From Litorivita pollutaquae (GTDB lineage: Bacteria > Pseudomonadota > Alphaproteobacteria > Rhodobacterales > Rhodobacteraceae): 64,000 nucleotides of DNA. Within the stretch, counting starts at the first letter, position 1. Each line of letters begins with the position of its first letter. Shown here one piece after another: positions 1-9,307 of the stretch. The notes beneath the pieces are model-generated. The model was not told the origin of the DNA, did not search any database, and was given only the letters and a program-made list of their open reading frames with translations. Location: positions 434,001-498,000 of the forward strand of contig NZ_KZ826482.1 in the NCBI RefSeq assembly GCF_003205515.1, read 5' to 3'. The position numbers and the translations under genes were made by a program.

Positions 1-76
1 GCAAATCTTTTGGCCCCACGACAATCAACGCCACGACACCAATCACCAAAAGCTCGGTCCAACCCAGATCGAACAT
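1..76 (-). CDS. tatB: Sec-independent translocase protein TatB (N-terminal part only)
   Basis: The first 25 codons of a frame that leaves the window. They begin MFDLGWTELLVIGVVALIVV and continue with GPKDL. A short N-terminal membrane helix followed by a conserved Gly-Pro at the hinge is the TatB hallmark. TatB binds twin-arginine signal peptides together with TatC. It starts 6 nt after the tatA stop, so the two are co-transcribed; tatC would be expected next, beyond the window. The amphipathic helix and tail are not visible. Confidence 0.85.
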   Translation of the reverse strand, partial: MFDLGWTELLVIGVVALIVVGPKDL

Positions 77-82
77 GCGGAA

Positions 83-292
83 TTAGACCTTGTCTTTTTC
101 AGCCGTCGACGCGGTGGTCTCTTCGGTCGTCGCGTCTTCCAATTCTTTGCTGCCGTCGCTGACGCCCTTTTTGAACGCGGTAATGCCCTTACCGACTTCG
201 CCCATCAAAGACGAGATCTTGCCGCGCCCAAAAAGCACCAATACGACCACAGCAATCAGAAGAAGGCCTGGAAGGCCGATATTGTTAAGCAT
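83..292 (-). CDS. tatA: Sec-independent translocase protein TatA
   Basis: A 69-residue protein of usual TatA length. It has a single N-terminal membrane helix (about residues 6-21), the [17 protein letters not shown] hinge and amphipathic helix (21-42), and an acidic, Thr-rich tail. TatA oligomerises to form the pore that exports folded proteins with twin-arginine signals. A GGGAGAT ribosome binding site lies just before the ATG. It is the first gene of a tatA-tatB(-tatC) operon; any promoter must lie in the roughly 110 nt between it and the ABC ATPase gene. Confidence 0.92.
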   Translation of the reverse strand: MLNNIGLPGLLLIAVVVLVLFGRGKISSLMGEVGKGITAFKKGVSDGSKELEDATTEETTASTAEKDKV

Positions 293-404
293 AGTTTATC
301 TCCCTCAAACGTGTCACTTCACTTGGACCCGTTAAATTCATGTCAAACTATGTAATCAGAAGACAGCGCAGTTTAAAGCACCAATGCACGCGGCACCCGC
401 GTTT

Positions 405-1511
405 TTATGCCACGCCGCCTTTGGCCGGAAACACGAAACACCGGTCGCGGCGGATCATCAACCACAAGGCCTGCCCCTCTTTGGGCAAAAACACATTCGG
501 CACCGTCGCCTTCAAGGTCGATCCGTCGTAATCCATGCGGAACTCGACAAGGCTCTCGGAACCCATGAAACGCGCCCGTGTCACCACGCCGCGGGCCGGA
601 ACACCATCTTGCACCGTGGCCAAGGGCCCGCGCCCGGCCCGGTCAAAGTCGATTTTGACGTGCTGCGGGCGAATCACGATATCCACCTCGCCGCCATCGG
701 GTACACCGGGGGCAAGAAATTGACCAAAGGGGGTGTCGGTTAGCGCACCTTGAACTTTGCCGCGTATCACATTGACATCGCTGAAAAAAGCCACGGCTTC
801 GCGGTCACGTGGCGCGTTGTAGATGTTATAAGGCGCGCCCTGTTGCACGATTCGGCCGTCGCGCATCAACGCGATTTCATCCGCCATGCGCATGGCTTCT
901 TCCGGCTCATGGGTGACCAACAAAACCGCCGCATCCTCATCTTTGAGCACCGCGAGAGTTTCGTCGCGAATGTCGTCACGCAACCGGTTATCAAGGCCGG
1001 AAAACGGCTCGTCCATCAACATGATGCGCGGACGCGGCGCAAGCGCACGGGCCAAGGCGACGCGTTGCTGTTCCCCGCCGGACAGCTCATGCGGATAGCC
1101 GTCGATAAACCGCATAAGCCCCACGCGGGTAAGTAATCCCTCGACCCGCGCGCGTTTTTCTTCTTTCGCACCCTTAAGGCCAAAGGCGACATTATCCGCC
1201 ACGCTCAGATGCGGGAACAATGCGAAATCCTGAAACATCAACCCGATATGGCGGCGTTCGGGCGGCACGCGAAATTTGGTGTCACAAATCAATGCGCCAT
1301 CGACGTAAATCTCGCCTTCGTCCTGCATCTCGACGCCGGCGATCATTCGCAAGGTCGTCGATTTGCCGCATCCGGACGGCCCCAAAAGGCAGGTCACCTG
1401 CCCGCGCGGCACCGAAAGCGACACATGATCGACAACCGCTTTGCCCTCGAACCGGCGCACCAAACCACGCACTTCGAGACGCGGCGGCATGTCGGTTTTC
1501 ACTTGCTTCAT
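405..1511 (-). CDS. ABC transporter ATP-binding protein, Fe(3+)/FbpC-like
   Basis: A cytoplasmic ABC ATPase of about 368 residues. Visible are Walker A GPSGCGKST (about 44-52), the Q-loop region MFQDFALFPHLSV, the signature LSGGEQQR, Walker B IMLMDEP with the D-loop SGLD, and the H-loop residue in LLVTHEPEEA. A C-terminal TOBE-like domain (IRPQHVKIDF and after) follows, as in FbpC/PotA-type importers. The high match to the FbpC style suggests iron or another small ligand, but no permease or binding protein is adjacent, so the substrate is inferred only. The start is uncertain: the frame extends upstream to GTG codons at 1526 and 1538, and the GTG at 1526 has a GGAG upstream. Confidence 0.82.
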   Translation of the reverse strand: MKQVKTDMPPRLEVRGLVRRFEGKAVVDHVSLSVPRGQVTCLLGPSGCGKSTTLRMIAGVEMQDEGEIYVDGALICDTKFRVPPERRHIGLMFQDFALFPHLSVADNVAFGLKGAKEEKRARVEGLLTRVGLMRFIDGYPHELSGGEQQRVALARALAPRPRIMLMDEPFSGLDNRLRDDIRDETLAVLKDEDAAVLLVTHEPEEAMRMADEIALMRDGRIVQQGAPYNIYNAPRDREAVAFFSDVNVIRGKVQGALTDTPFGQFLAPGVPDGGEVDIVIRPQHVKIDFDRAGRGPLATVQDGVPARGVVTRARFMGSESLVEFRMDYDGSTLKATVPNVFLPKEGQALWLMIRRDRCFVFPAKGGVA

Positions 1512-1626
1512 AGGGGCTTGAGTCACATGACGCTCCACTATCCGATGAAAACCATCGGGTTTCGGCCGTTGCTATCAGCCCGCCGGAAAGGGTGCAAGTC
1601 TGGCGGCATGGTGTGGCGCGCGCCGA

Positions 1627-2991
1627 TCATTGCGCCCTGCGCCGCATCCCAAGCAACACCGAAGCAAAACCGGCGATCAAAACCACCACGCAAATCAGCA
1701 ATAGTTGCTCGTATTTGTGACCCTCGGGCAAAATTTGCGCCATGGCAGCCGTATCGCGAAAGAAATACACCGCCGCCCCCGCAATCGCCGCCGCGAAGGC
1801 GCCCGCGAACCCGATGACCGTGATCTGCCGCCCCGCCACAAGCCCGACAATCAACACCGGCGTCAGAAACATCGAGGCCGTGCCGCTCACGGCCACCGCG
1901 TCAAACAGGCTCTGATTGCCCCATAGGGTCAGCCCTGCCCCTGCGACCATGAACGCCACCATCGCCGCGCGTCCGCCGCCAAGGCTACGCGGCGCAATCT
2001 TCCATTCCTCAACCACAAGGCGCGCCGCCGAAGCAAGCGCCGAATCCAGAGTGCTCAGCGCCGAAACCAGCAAGCTGAGCATCAAGGCGGCGAAGACCCA
2101 CGCCGGCAGGATCTGCGCCCATGTGCCCAGCAATTGCGCCTCATACGCCGCGCCCTCGATCCCGGCCTGAATGCCGAAGAATCCAAATCCGATGATCAAC
2201 ACCGTGGAAATCCAGAAGGCATGTAAAAACGACGCCCGCGTGGTGGCGCGATCCGCGATAAATCCGCGATCCATCATCACCGGATCATGCGCCGGATAGG
2301 AAAACACCTGCAACAGGGCCACGGCCAAAAGCACCCATCCGTTATGTGGGCCGGAGGTGCCCTCCGCCGTCAGAACCGCCCGCAACGAAAAGCCCGGATC
2401 GGTGATCAAGAACCCGAAGGACAACGAAAAAACCAACAGAAAAACAATCATTTGCACGACGTCGGTGCGCAGGGCCGCGCTTAACCCGCCCCATGCGGAA
2501 TACCCCAGACCCAAGAGCGCGACGATCAACACCGCCCAGACCTCGGATCCCGGCAGGACAGCGGCGAAAATCAAACCGACGACGATCAGATTGGCAAACA
2601 CTTCCGACAGCAACCGCAATCCGATCACCGCGTTATACCCCCCCGTGCCAACCCGCCCGAACCGCGCCGCAAGCCAGTCTTGCACAGACATCGCCCCACT
2701 GTCGCGCAACCGCCCGACGATAAAGCCGCCGCTCAGGAACGAGCCGTAGTAAGCCGCATAGGCCAACGTGCCGGCGATCCCGTAATAATAGCCCAAGATC
2801 GCCGCATTCATCAGGGACCGCGCGAAAATCCATGTCGTGACCTGACTGAGCGCCAGAACCCAAACTCCCGGCGCACGCCCCTGCGCAGTCCGGCCGCCAA
2901 AGAACCCCTCTACGCTTGCGCGGCGCGGTGCAGCCAAAAGGCTGGCAGCGACGATCGCCGCGAAAATCGAAATGATGGCAATAGCGTGCAT
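1627..2991 (-). CDS. sodium:solute symporter family (SSS) membrane protein
   Basis: A 454-residue, strongly hydrophobic protein with about 12-13 predicted membrane helices. It follows the SSS/SLC5 layout: an N-terminal helix, then a helix containing LSQVTTWIFARSLMNAA, then SVQDWLAARFG, which resembles the conserved loop of this family. It is a little shorter than typical PutP/ActP proteins. The substrate cannot be told from the sequence. It lies upstream of the ABC ATPase on the same strand, separated by roughly 100 nt, so co-transcription is possible but not shown. Confidence 0.8.
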   Translation of the reverse strand: MHAIAIISIFAAIVAASLLAAPRRASVEGFFGGRTAQGRAPGVWVLALSQVTTWIFARSLMNAAILGYYYGIAGTLAYAAYYGSFLSGGFIVGRLRDSGAMSVQDWLAARFGRVGTGGYNAVIGLRLLSEVFANLIVVGLIFAAVLPGSEVWAVLIVALLGLGYSAWGGLSAALRTDVVQMIVFLLVFSLSFGFLITDPGFSLRAVLTAEGTSGPHNGWVLLAVALLQVFSYPAHDPVMMDRGFIADRATTRASFLHAFWISTVLIIGFGFFGIQAGIEGAAYEAQLLGTWAQILPAWVFAALMLSLLVSALSTLDSALASAARLVVEEWKIAPRSLGGGRAAMVAFMVAGAGLTLWGNQSLFDAVAVSGTASMFLTPVLIVGLVAGRQITVIGFAGAFAAAIAGAAVYFFRDTAAMAQILPEGHKYEQLLLICVVVLIAGFASVLLGMRRRAQ

Positions 2992-3061
2992 GTCGTCCCT
3001 TTCAATGCGTCACCGCAGCAGCGGCTTTGCACTTGGCTAGCGGTCCGCGCGCGCCACCACC

Positions 3062-3108
3062 AATAAAAACAAAGCGCCCCACGCAGTTGTGATAGCGTGA
3101 GGCGCTTT
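3062..3108 (-). terminator. intrinsic terminator after the SDR gene
   Basis: On the minus strand a 14-bp stem (arms 3095-3108 and 3071-3084, one G-U pair) with a 10-nt loop is followed by a T-rich run (TTTGTTTTTATT). It sits about 60 nt downstream of the SDR stop codon. This is the strongest canonical terminator in the window and separates the SDR gene from the symporter gene. Confidence 0.9.
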
Positions 3109-3170
3109 GCCAAGGCTCATAAAGACGTTTCAAACCGGGCATTGCGCCCGCGCACAGGGCCGAACCCGCC

Positions 3171-3950
3171 CTACAACGTCGCGTTGGTCGCCCCACCATC
3201 CAGCAAGATATTCTGCCCGACAATGAACCCGGCATGCTGCGAGCACAAAAAGGCACAGGTTGCGCCAAATTCCTGCCGCGTGCCATAGCGCCCGGCCGGG
3301 ATCGCGGCCACCCGCTGCGCCTTGGCAGCTTCCAGCGAGATGCCTTGCGCTTCGGCGACACCCTCGTCCAAAGACGCTGCCCGATCGGTCGCATGCATTC
3401 CCGGCAACATGTTGTTGATCGTCACGCCCGATCCGGCCACCTGCCGCGAGGTGCCCGCGACATATCCGGTCAACCCGACACGTGCCGAATTGGACAGGCC
3501 AAGCACCGCAATCGGGGCTTTGACCGCTTGCGAAGTGATGTTCACCACACGGCCCCACCCTTTATCGATCATCGCCGGCATGAGCGCCTTCATCAAGGCT
3601 ATCGGAGCCAGCATATTCGCGTCGAGCGCCTTGATGAAATCCTCGCGTTGCCAATCCGACCACATACCAGGAGGTGGCCCACCCGCATTTGTCACAAGGA
3701 TATCAACGCCCTGAGCGGCTTTGATCACGTCTGCCTGCCCTTCGGGCGTGGCAATATCGGCCACCACGGTGATCACCTCGACGCCATGAGCGTTGCGAAT
3801 CTCTTCCGCCGACGCGTCCAGTGCTTCTGCGCCGCGCGCATTCATCACCAAATCAACGCCCGCTTGCGCCAAAGCCTCGGCACAGCCAAGGCCCAGCCCC
3901 TTTGACGAAGCGCAGACCAACGCCCTTTTGCCCTTGATCCCTAAATCCAT
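3171..3950 (-). CDS. SDR-family oxidoreductase, BKR-like, lacking the catalytic Tyr/Lys
   Basis: A 259-residue Rossmann-fold protein. It shows a glycine-rich nucleotide motif (ASSKGLGLG, 14-22), NAGG (88-91), Asn112 in DANMLAP and the NITS strand with Ser140. When it is aligned to FabG through GLTGYVAG...GVTINNMLPG, the YxxxK positions fall on Ser153 and Arg157. So the classic catalytic Tyr and Lys are absent, as in the atypical BKR-like SDR subgroup. It may be a binding or structural homologue, or use another mechanism. It is monocistronic, with a strong terminator downstream. The substrate is unknown. Confidence 0.85.
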   Translation of the reverse strand: MDLGIKGKRALVCASSKGLGLGCAEALAQAGVDLVMNARGAEALDASAEEIRNAHGVEVITVVADIATPEGQADVIKAAQGVDILVTNAGGPPPGMWSDWQREDFIKALDANMLAPIALMKALMPAMIDKGWGRVVNITSQAVKAPIAVLGLSNSARVGLTGYVAGTSRQVAGSGVTINNMLPGMHATDRAASLDEGVAEAQGISLEAAKAQRVAAIPAGRYGTRQEFGATCAFLCSQHAGFIVGQNILLDGGATNATL

Positions 3951-4128
3951 CGTGCATCTCCTTTGTCTGCTTGGCGGTCTCGCCCTATATCAGGCGGCAA
4001 CTTGCACCAGCCGCGCTTCGAACGCCAGCAAAACGCCGACCGATTGACCCGATGCCGCCACAATCCTATCGTACTCAGGAGCAAATGCCGTAGCCAAAAC
4101 CGGCAAAACAGAGCATACGCAAATCACC

Positions 4129-5145
4129 ATGACCCAAACCGCATCCAACATCGCCAAACCCGCCCAATCCATTCCGGTGTTTCGCAGCGGTGCGTTTTGC
4201 GCCAGCCACGGGGTTAATATGGGCGATGCGCTGTCTTTTGCCTCTGAACTGATGCTCGACGACACCTACCAAATCGCCGAAGACGCCAAGATGGAGCGCC
4301 TGACCATCATCGCCAGCGACGCAGGTCCGTTTCACATCGCCAACGGCACCGCGCTTGGCACCGAAGGCGCGGTGCTGCATCTGGATTGCTGTGTGACCTT
4401 GATGGGAAACGACGGTTCAACCACCGAAGTGATCGTTTTGGTCGAAGTCGACGACGACGGTGACATCAACGAGATATACGGATTGCCGCTTGCGCCACTG
4501 GCCAGCAAAACCGACTATCGCATTGTCGGGATCAACCAAGACGCGGCGCGCGCCAAATTTGCCGAAGTCGCTTGTTCCTCCTTTGCGCGCGGCACCCATG
4601 TGACATTGGCCTCTGGCGCGCAGGTGCCGATCGAAAACCTGACCGTGGGCGATATGGTTTTGACCCGCGATGATGGCGCGCAACCGATCCGATGGATCGG
4701 CCAAACCACCGTGCGCGCCGTGGGCGAATTCGCCCCGATTGTGATTGCGGCCGGCGCGCTCAACAATGAAAACGACCTGACGCTCAGCCCCGATCACCGC
4801 CTGTTTATCTACCAACGCTCCGATCAATTGGGCGCGGGGCGCAGTGAATTGTTGGTCAAGGCGCGCCATTTGGTCAACGGCGACAGCGTGATCCGCCAAG
4901 ACGGCGGGTTTGTTGATTATTTCCAACTGCTTTTCGACCGCCATCAAATTGTCTATGCCGAAGGCATCGCCGCAGAAACCCTGCTTGTTGATACGCGCAC
5001 ACGGCCCGCATTGCCCGAGGGCTTGACCGAAAAACTGCTTGGCCCCAACCACGAAAGCTCCGGCCTCAGCGGGCTCGAAGTCAGCGAAACCCTCCTCGAC
5101 CGCCCCGACGCCGCCGAGATCTTAAGACGCGCCTCGACGCGGTAG
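4129..5145 (+). CDS. Hint (Hedgehog/intein) domain protein
   Basis: A 338-residue protein. The N-terminal half (about 1-140) has no recognisable domain. A Hint_2-type domain follows (about 149-295), with SFARGTHVTL, the PIENLTVGDMVLTRDDG strand and turn, the RWIGQ motif and LSPDHRLF containing the conserved His223. Such proteins are common in Rhodobacterales, often as secreted or surface proteins with self-processing ancestry. The usual Cys directly before F-x-x-G-T is replaced by Ser151; Cys149 lies two residues earlier. There is no clear signal peptide, and no operon partner is seen. The function is unknown. Confidence 0.8.
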   Translation: MTQTASNIAKPAQSIPVFRSGAFCASHGVNMGDALSFASELMLDDTYQIAEDAKMERLTIIASDAGPFHIANGTALGTEGAVLHLDCCVTLMGNDGSTTEVIVLVEVDDDGDINEIYGLPLAPLASKTDYRIVGINQDAARAKFAEVACSSFARGTHVTLASGAQVPIENLTVGDMVLTRDDGAQPIRWIGQTTVRAVGEFAPIVIAAGALNNENDLTLSPDHRLFIYQRSDQLGAGRSELLVKARHLVNGDSVIRQDGGFVDYFQLLFDRHQIVYAEGIAAETLLVDTRTRPALPEGLTEKLLGPNHESSGLSGLEVSETLLDRPDAAEILRRASTR

Positions 5146-5197
5146 GCCTGCGCCAACCCATATTGCGCCGCCGCGCGCGCGCGGCTATATGCGCCAC

Positions 5198-6805
5198 ATG
5201 CTAGATATCGCTTCCAACCGCCCCGCCTTGCCGCCAGAGATTGCGCGCCGTCGCACCTTTGCGATCATTTCGCATCCTGATGCGGGCAAAACCACTTTGA
5301 CCGAGAAATTCTTGCTCTTTGGTGGCGCGATCCAGATGGCCGGACAGGTCCGCGCCAAGGGCGAGGCACGGCGCACGCGTTCGGATTTCATGCAGATGGA
5401 AAAAGACCGCGGCATCTCTGTCTCCGCCTCGGCGATGTCGTTTGATTTCAAAACCTTCCGCTTTAACCTTGTCGACACGCCGGGCCACTCGGATTTCTCC
5501 GAAGACACTTACCGCACCCTGACGGCGGTGGATGCGGCGGTCATGGTGATCGACGGCGCGAAGGGCGTGGAAAGCCAGACGCAAAAACTGTTCGAGGTTT
5601 GCCGCCTGCGCGATTTGCCGATCCTGACCTTTTGTAACAAAATGGACAGGGAAAGCCGCGATACGTTTGATATTATCGATGAAATTCAAGAGAACCTCGC
5701 CATTGATGTGACGCCGGCCTCTTGGCCCATCGGCGTCGGACAAGATTTCATGGGCTGCTATGACATGCTCCATGACCGGCTTGAATTGATGGACCGCGCC
5801 GACCGGAACCGCGTTGCAGACAGCATCGAGATCAAGGGCCTCGACGATCCGCTGTTGGAGCAACACGTCCCGGAACACCTGCTCGCGCAACTGCGCGAAG
5901 AGGTTGAGATGGCGCGAGAATTGCTCCCCACATTGGACCCGCAATCGGTACTCGAAGGTCATATGACCCCGATCTGGTTCGGCTCTGCAATCAACAGCTT
6001 CGGCGTCAAGGAATTGATGGACGGCATCGCCGAATACGGCCCCGAACCCCAACCGCAACGTGCCGAACCCCGAATGATTTCCCCTGAAGAAACAAAGGTT
6101 TCCGGATTTGTCTTCAAGGTCCAAGCCAACATGGACCCCAAACACCGCGACCGCGTCGCCTTTGTGCGGCTCGCCTCGGGACACTTCAAACGCGGCATGA
6201 AATTGACCCATGTGCGCAGCAAAAAACCGATGACGATTTCCAATCCGGTGCTGTTCCTCGCGTCGGACCGCGAATTGGCCGAAGAAGGATGGGCCGGTGA
6301 CATCATCGGCATCCCCAACCACGGACAATTGCGCATCGGCGACACGTTGACCGAGGGCGAAGCGATCCGCGTCGCCGGCATTCCATCGTTTGCGCCCGAA
6401 CTGTTGCAAACCGTGCGCGCCAATGATCCGCTCAAGGCCAAACATCTTGAGAAAGCTTTGATGCAATTTGCCGAAGAAGGCGCGGCAAAGGTGTTCAAAC
6501 CCGCCATCGGGTCGGGCTTTATCGTCGGGGTTGTCGGCGCGTTGCAATTCGAAGTCCTCGCCAGCCGGATCGAATTGGAATACGGGCTTCCGGTGCGGTT
6601 CGAAAATTCGCAATTCACCTCTGCCAGATGGGTGAACGGCGACCGACAAGCCGTTGAAAAATTTGTAGATGCCAACAAACAGCATATCGCAAATGACCAT
6701 GACGGCGACATTGTTTATCTGACCCGTTTGCAATGGGATATCGACCGCGTTGACCGTGATTACCCCGATGTGCGATTGACCGCGACCAAAGAGATGATGG
6801 TCTGA
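5198..6805 (+). CDS. prfC: peptide chain release factor 3
   Basis: A translational GTPase of about 535 residues, the usual RF3 length. It carries the G1 motif SHPDAGKTT near the N-terminus, switch region RGISVSASAM, G3 DTPGHSDFSEDT, G4 NKMDR and a C-terminal RF3 domain ending in RLQWDIDRVDRDYPDVRL. It recycles RF1/RF2 from the ribosome after peptide release. An in-frame ATG at 5189 adds three residues; the one at 5198 gives MLDIASNRPALPPEIARRRT. The gene follows the Hint gene by about 50 nt and seems to be independent. Confidence 0.96.
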   Translation: MLDIASNRPALPPEIARRRTFAIISHPDAGKTTLTEKFLLFGGAIQMAGQVRAKGEARRTRSDFMQMEKDRGISVSASAMSFDFKTFRFNLVDTPGHSDFSEDTYRTLTAVDAAVMVIDGAKGVESQTQKLFEVCRLRDLPILTFCNKMDRESRDTFDIIDEIQENLAIDVTPASWPIGVGQDFMGCYDMLHDRLELMDRADRNRVADSIEIKGLDDPLLEQHVPEHLLAQLREEVEMARELLPTLDPQSVLEGHMTPIWFGSAINSFGVKELMDGIAEYGPEPQPQRAEPRMISPEETKVSGFVFKVQANMDPKHRDRVAFVRLASGHFKRGMKLTHVRSKKPMTISNPVLFLASDRELAEEGWAGDIIGIPNHGQLRIGDTLTEGEAIRVAGIPSFAPELLQTVRANDPLKAKHLEKALMQFAEEGAAKVFKPAIGSGFIVGVVGALQFEVLASRIELEYGLPVRFENSQFTSARWVNGDRQAVEKFVDANKQHIANDHDGDIVYLTRLQWDIDRVDRDYPDVRLTATKEMMV

Positions 6806-6928
6806 CGGGCGGCGCAATCTTGTCGGCGCGGCAATAGGTGTGGTTTACGCGCCGCGTCCTTTGCCTTTGGTCAACCACAGATGCGGCTTATCCTTGCGCG
6901 GCCGCGCGCGGGGCGGCATTCTTGCACT

Positions 6929-8203
6929 ATGTGCGCGACACCGATCAAACCCTCGGCCCCGACCGATGCGGCTTCTGCGGCCACTTCGGATGCCGCGCCC
7001 GCCGCTGAGTGGGTGCGTGATCTGGCCGGCGCCCTGCGCGAGACCCGCGATGCCCGTCATGCCGAGGCCGGTATCGACATGGATCAGATTTTGACCGAAC
7101 GCGCCGAACAACGCGCCCGTTGGGATGCCTTAGAGGCCGCCGAAGCCGCCGCCAAAAAAGCCGCGAAAACCGCTGCGGCTCCTCCTCCCGCCGGTCCGGC
7201 CGCCATTTCGGACACAAAGGCGCTGACCACATTGATCGAAGAAAGCCTGAACGACGAGGAAGCGGAGCCCCCGAACACCGCGATGCCGCAACATGTGACC
7301 TATGAGGGCGGATATCCGGCAATGCTGGCGCTATTGGACAAACGCCGGGCGCCGATAAGCTATGGCGAGGGCGAATCCCTTCCGCCACTCGATGTGAACC
7401 TTGCGCCCTATTGCACAGAAATCATTGGGAAAGTACCGCCCGAAATCAAATCCAGCCGCAGCGGATATGCCACCAAATACCGCGCTCTGGCCCGCGAGCT
7501 GAAAGGCTTGCCCATGCTGTGCCATTTGCACGCAATGCTGATTGCGCATCTGCGCAAAGAAAGCCAGCCGCCCCATTGCGCCGCACTGTTTGTGCGACTT
7601 TGGACAGAACATAGCGATCTGCTGCTCGAACACTTGAATGCACGCTGGCAAGTCTCTGCAATCACGACGTTTTCCGAACATGGACTAACCGAAGGCCAAC
7701 GGCGTTCGGGCCTTGGACTGTCGGTCTTGCTAAACACCATGAAGCTTTATGAGAGCGAGCGGCTTTATTCGGGTGCCAAACCCAAACAACCCCACAGCAC
7801 GAAAACCCAAGTTCGGGGGCGGCTGCCCTTGGAAATGGACACCTATTCCATCGTTAACGGTGGGCTGGATGTGGCTCTGTTGGGGCGTCTTTGGGTGGAT
7901 GCCGAAGAGGATGAGGTTATCCGGCCACTGGCGCAGAACCTGCTTGAAATGCTCAACAAAGACACGCGCAATGTGTTCCGGCGGATGCGGATGATGCGGA
8001 CCCAATTGGTCGAGATGCGAGCCTCGCGGAGCGCCAAACGCCGTGCCTTGATGGCCGCCTATGATGCCGCGGTCGAAGCCGAAGAGGCCGCCGCCGAATC
8101 CCCCGCGCCCGACCTTGCGGAAATCGCCGAAAAAGCTGCGGCACGCCTTGCTGCCGACGACACGGGCCCCACACGGCACCCAGCACGCCAGCCGAAAGAC
8201 TAA
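6929..8203 (+). CDS. conserved protein of unknown function upstream of two glycosyltransferases
   Basis: A protein of about 424 residues that I cannot assign to a family. The N-terminal third is Ala/Glu-rich and probably helical or coiled coil (AEAAAKKAAKTAA). A well-ordered central region (about 110-350) contains YEGGYPAMLALLDKRRAPISY and many Leu and His residues. The C-terminus returns to charged, Ala-rich helix. There is no signal peptide or membrane segment. It ends 3 nt before the first glycosyltransferase, so the three genes form an operon. The start is uncertain, with an in-frame ATG also at 6881. Confidence 0.7.
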   Translation: MCATPIKPSAPTDAASAATSDAAPAAEWVRDLAGALRETRDARHAEAGIDMDQILTERAEQRARWDALEAAEAAAKKAAKTAAAPPPAGPAAISDTKALTTLIEESLNDEEAEPPNTAMPQHVTYEGGYPAMLALLDKRRAPISYGEGESLPPLDVNLAPYCTEIIGKVPPEIKSSRSGYATKYRALARELKGLPMLCHLHAMLIAHLRKESQPPHCAALFVRLWTEHSDLLLEHLNARWQVSAITTFSEHGLTEGQRRSGLGLSVLLNTMKLYESERLYSGAKPKQPHSTKTQVRGRLPLEMDTYSIVNGGLDVALLGRLWVDAEEDEVIRPLAQNLLEMLNKDTRNVFRRMRMMRTQLVEMRASRSAKRRALMAAYDAAVEAEEAAAESPAPDLAEIAEKAAARLAADDTGPTRHPARQPKD

Positions 8204-8206
8204 TTC

Positions 8207-9307
8207 ATGCCCGCCGCGCCCGTCCCGCCCCCCCGTTGGGGCATCGTCACGACCCTCAAAGGCCCGCTGCGCGATATGCAACGCTTTGCCGCCTACCATC
8301 TCGCGCTCGGGGCGGCGCGGATCGAGATTTACCTCGATGCCCCGCGCGCGAGCACCCTGCGCGCCCTGACCACCGATCCGCGCCTTCATGTAACCGCCTG
8401 CGACAGCTCCTATTGGCGCGACAGCACAATAGGCCGTCGCCCTAAACAACATCAGCTGCGCCAGGCTCATAACGCCACGCGCAGCTATGCCCGCGCTCAT
8501 TGTCCTCTTGACGGCACGGACGGTGTGAACGGCGCGGCCTCTGCGCCGCTCGACTGGATCGCCCATATTGATATGGACGAATTTATCCTCGAACGCGGTG
8601 CCGGTGCCGACGACACCGCTCGCCCCGATGTCGCGGCCCTCCTGGCCTCCCTACCCGACACGGCCACAGCTCTGGTCATGCGCCCTGCGGAAATGCTTGC
8701 GCCCGAGGGCGGCGGAACCGCCCCGGCAAAGGGAATTGGCGGGCTTAGCGGCCCGCGCCATTTCAAACTCAAACCGGTCAGCGCAGGACAGGATAAATCC
8801 GTGCTCGAAGATCTATACCCGAATTTCGGGGCACATCTACGCGGTGGGTTCATCAGCCATCTGGGCGGCAAAATCTTTGCCCGCACCGGCATCGCCAACG
8901 CCCGTCTCGGCATTCATATGCTGTTTGAAGACGGCGTGCCAACACTTGGCCGTCTGTCCTCTAACGATCTCTTTATCGGTCACGCCCACGCGCCCAGTTG
9001 GCCGGTCTTCGAGCGCCACATTGCCTTTCGCATGACCCATGGCAGTTACCGCAAACGCAACAGCAAGAATTTCCGTCTGGCGGATATCTTTGATGTATTG
9101 ACCCAAGGCCATGATCCGGAAAATGACCCCGATCATCCGATGCGCGGGTTCTTCCGCGAAGTCTGCGAAGCCCGCCCCGACTTGATCGCCGCCCTGCGCA
9201 GGCATGATATGCTTTTGACCCGCGATTTGCACCTTGATGCGCTGCGCCGCGACACATTCCCCGATCCCGCCAATCGTCCCTCTGACAAGGCCCGCACCGA
9301 TGCCTGA
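8207..9307 (+). CDS. glycosyltransferase family 2-like protein (first of a tandem pair)
   Basis: A 366-residue protein starting with the fold WGIVTTLKGPLRDMQRFAAY and LGAARIEIYLD, followed by the metal-binding motif HIDMDEF. This is the layout of the Glyco_tranf_2_4 type, in which a DxDEF motif coordinates the nucleotide-sugar. There is no membrane helix, so it acts in the cytoplasm. It is a clear paralogue of the next gene (shared LKG/IKAP, PK/EKHQxRQ, IDxDEF, YGTYLNGG/FGAHLRGG blocks). The acceptor and product are unknown; a surface polysaccharide is possible. Its stop overlaps the next start by 8 nt. Confidence 0.82.
   Translation: MPAAPVPPPRWGIVTTLKGPLRDMQRFAAYHLALGAARIEIYLDAPRASTLRALTTDPRLHVTACDSSYWRDSTIGRRPKQHQLRQAHNATRSYARAHCPLDGTDGVNGAASAPLDWIAHIDMDEFILERGAGADDTARPDVAALLASLPDTATALVMRPAEMLAPEGGGTAPAKGIGGLSGPRHFKLKPVSAGQDKSVLEDLYPNFGAHLRGGFISHLGGKIFARTGIANARLGIHMLFEDGVPTLGRLSSNDLFIGHAHAPSWPVFERHIAFRMTHGSYRKRNSKNFRLADIFDVLTQGHDPENDPDHPMRGFFREVCEARPDLIAALRRHDMLLTRDLHLDALRRDTFPDPANRPSDKARTDA

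Noticed and set aside
5201-6817. Long minus-strand open frame opposite prfC
   Set aside because: It mirrors the full prfC frame; only the plus-strand frame has GTPase motifs.
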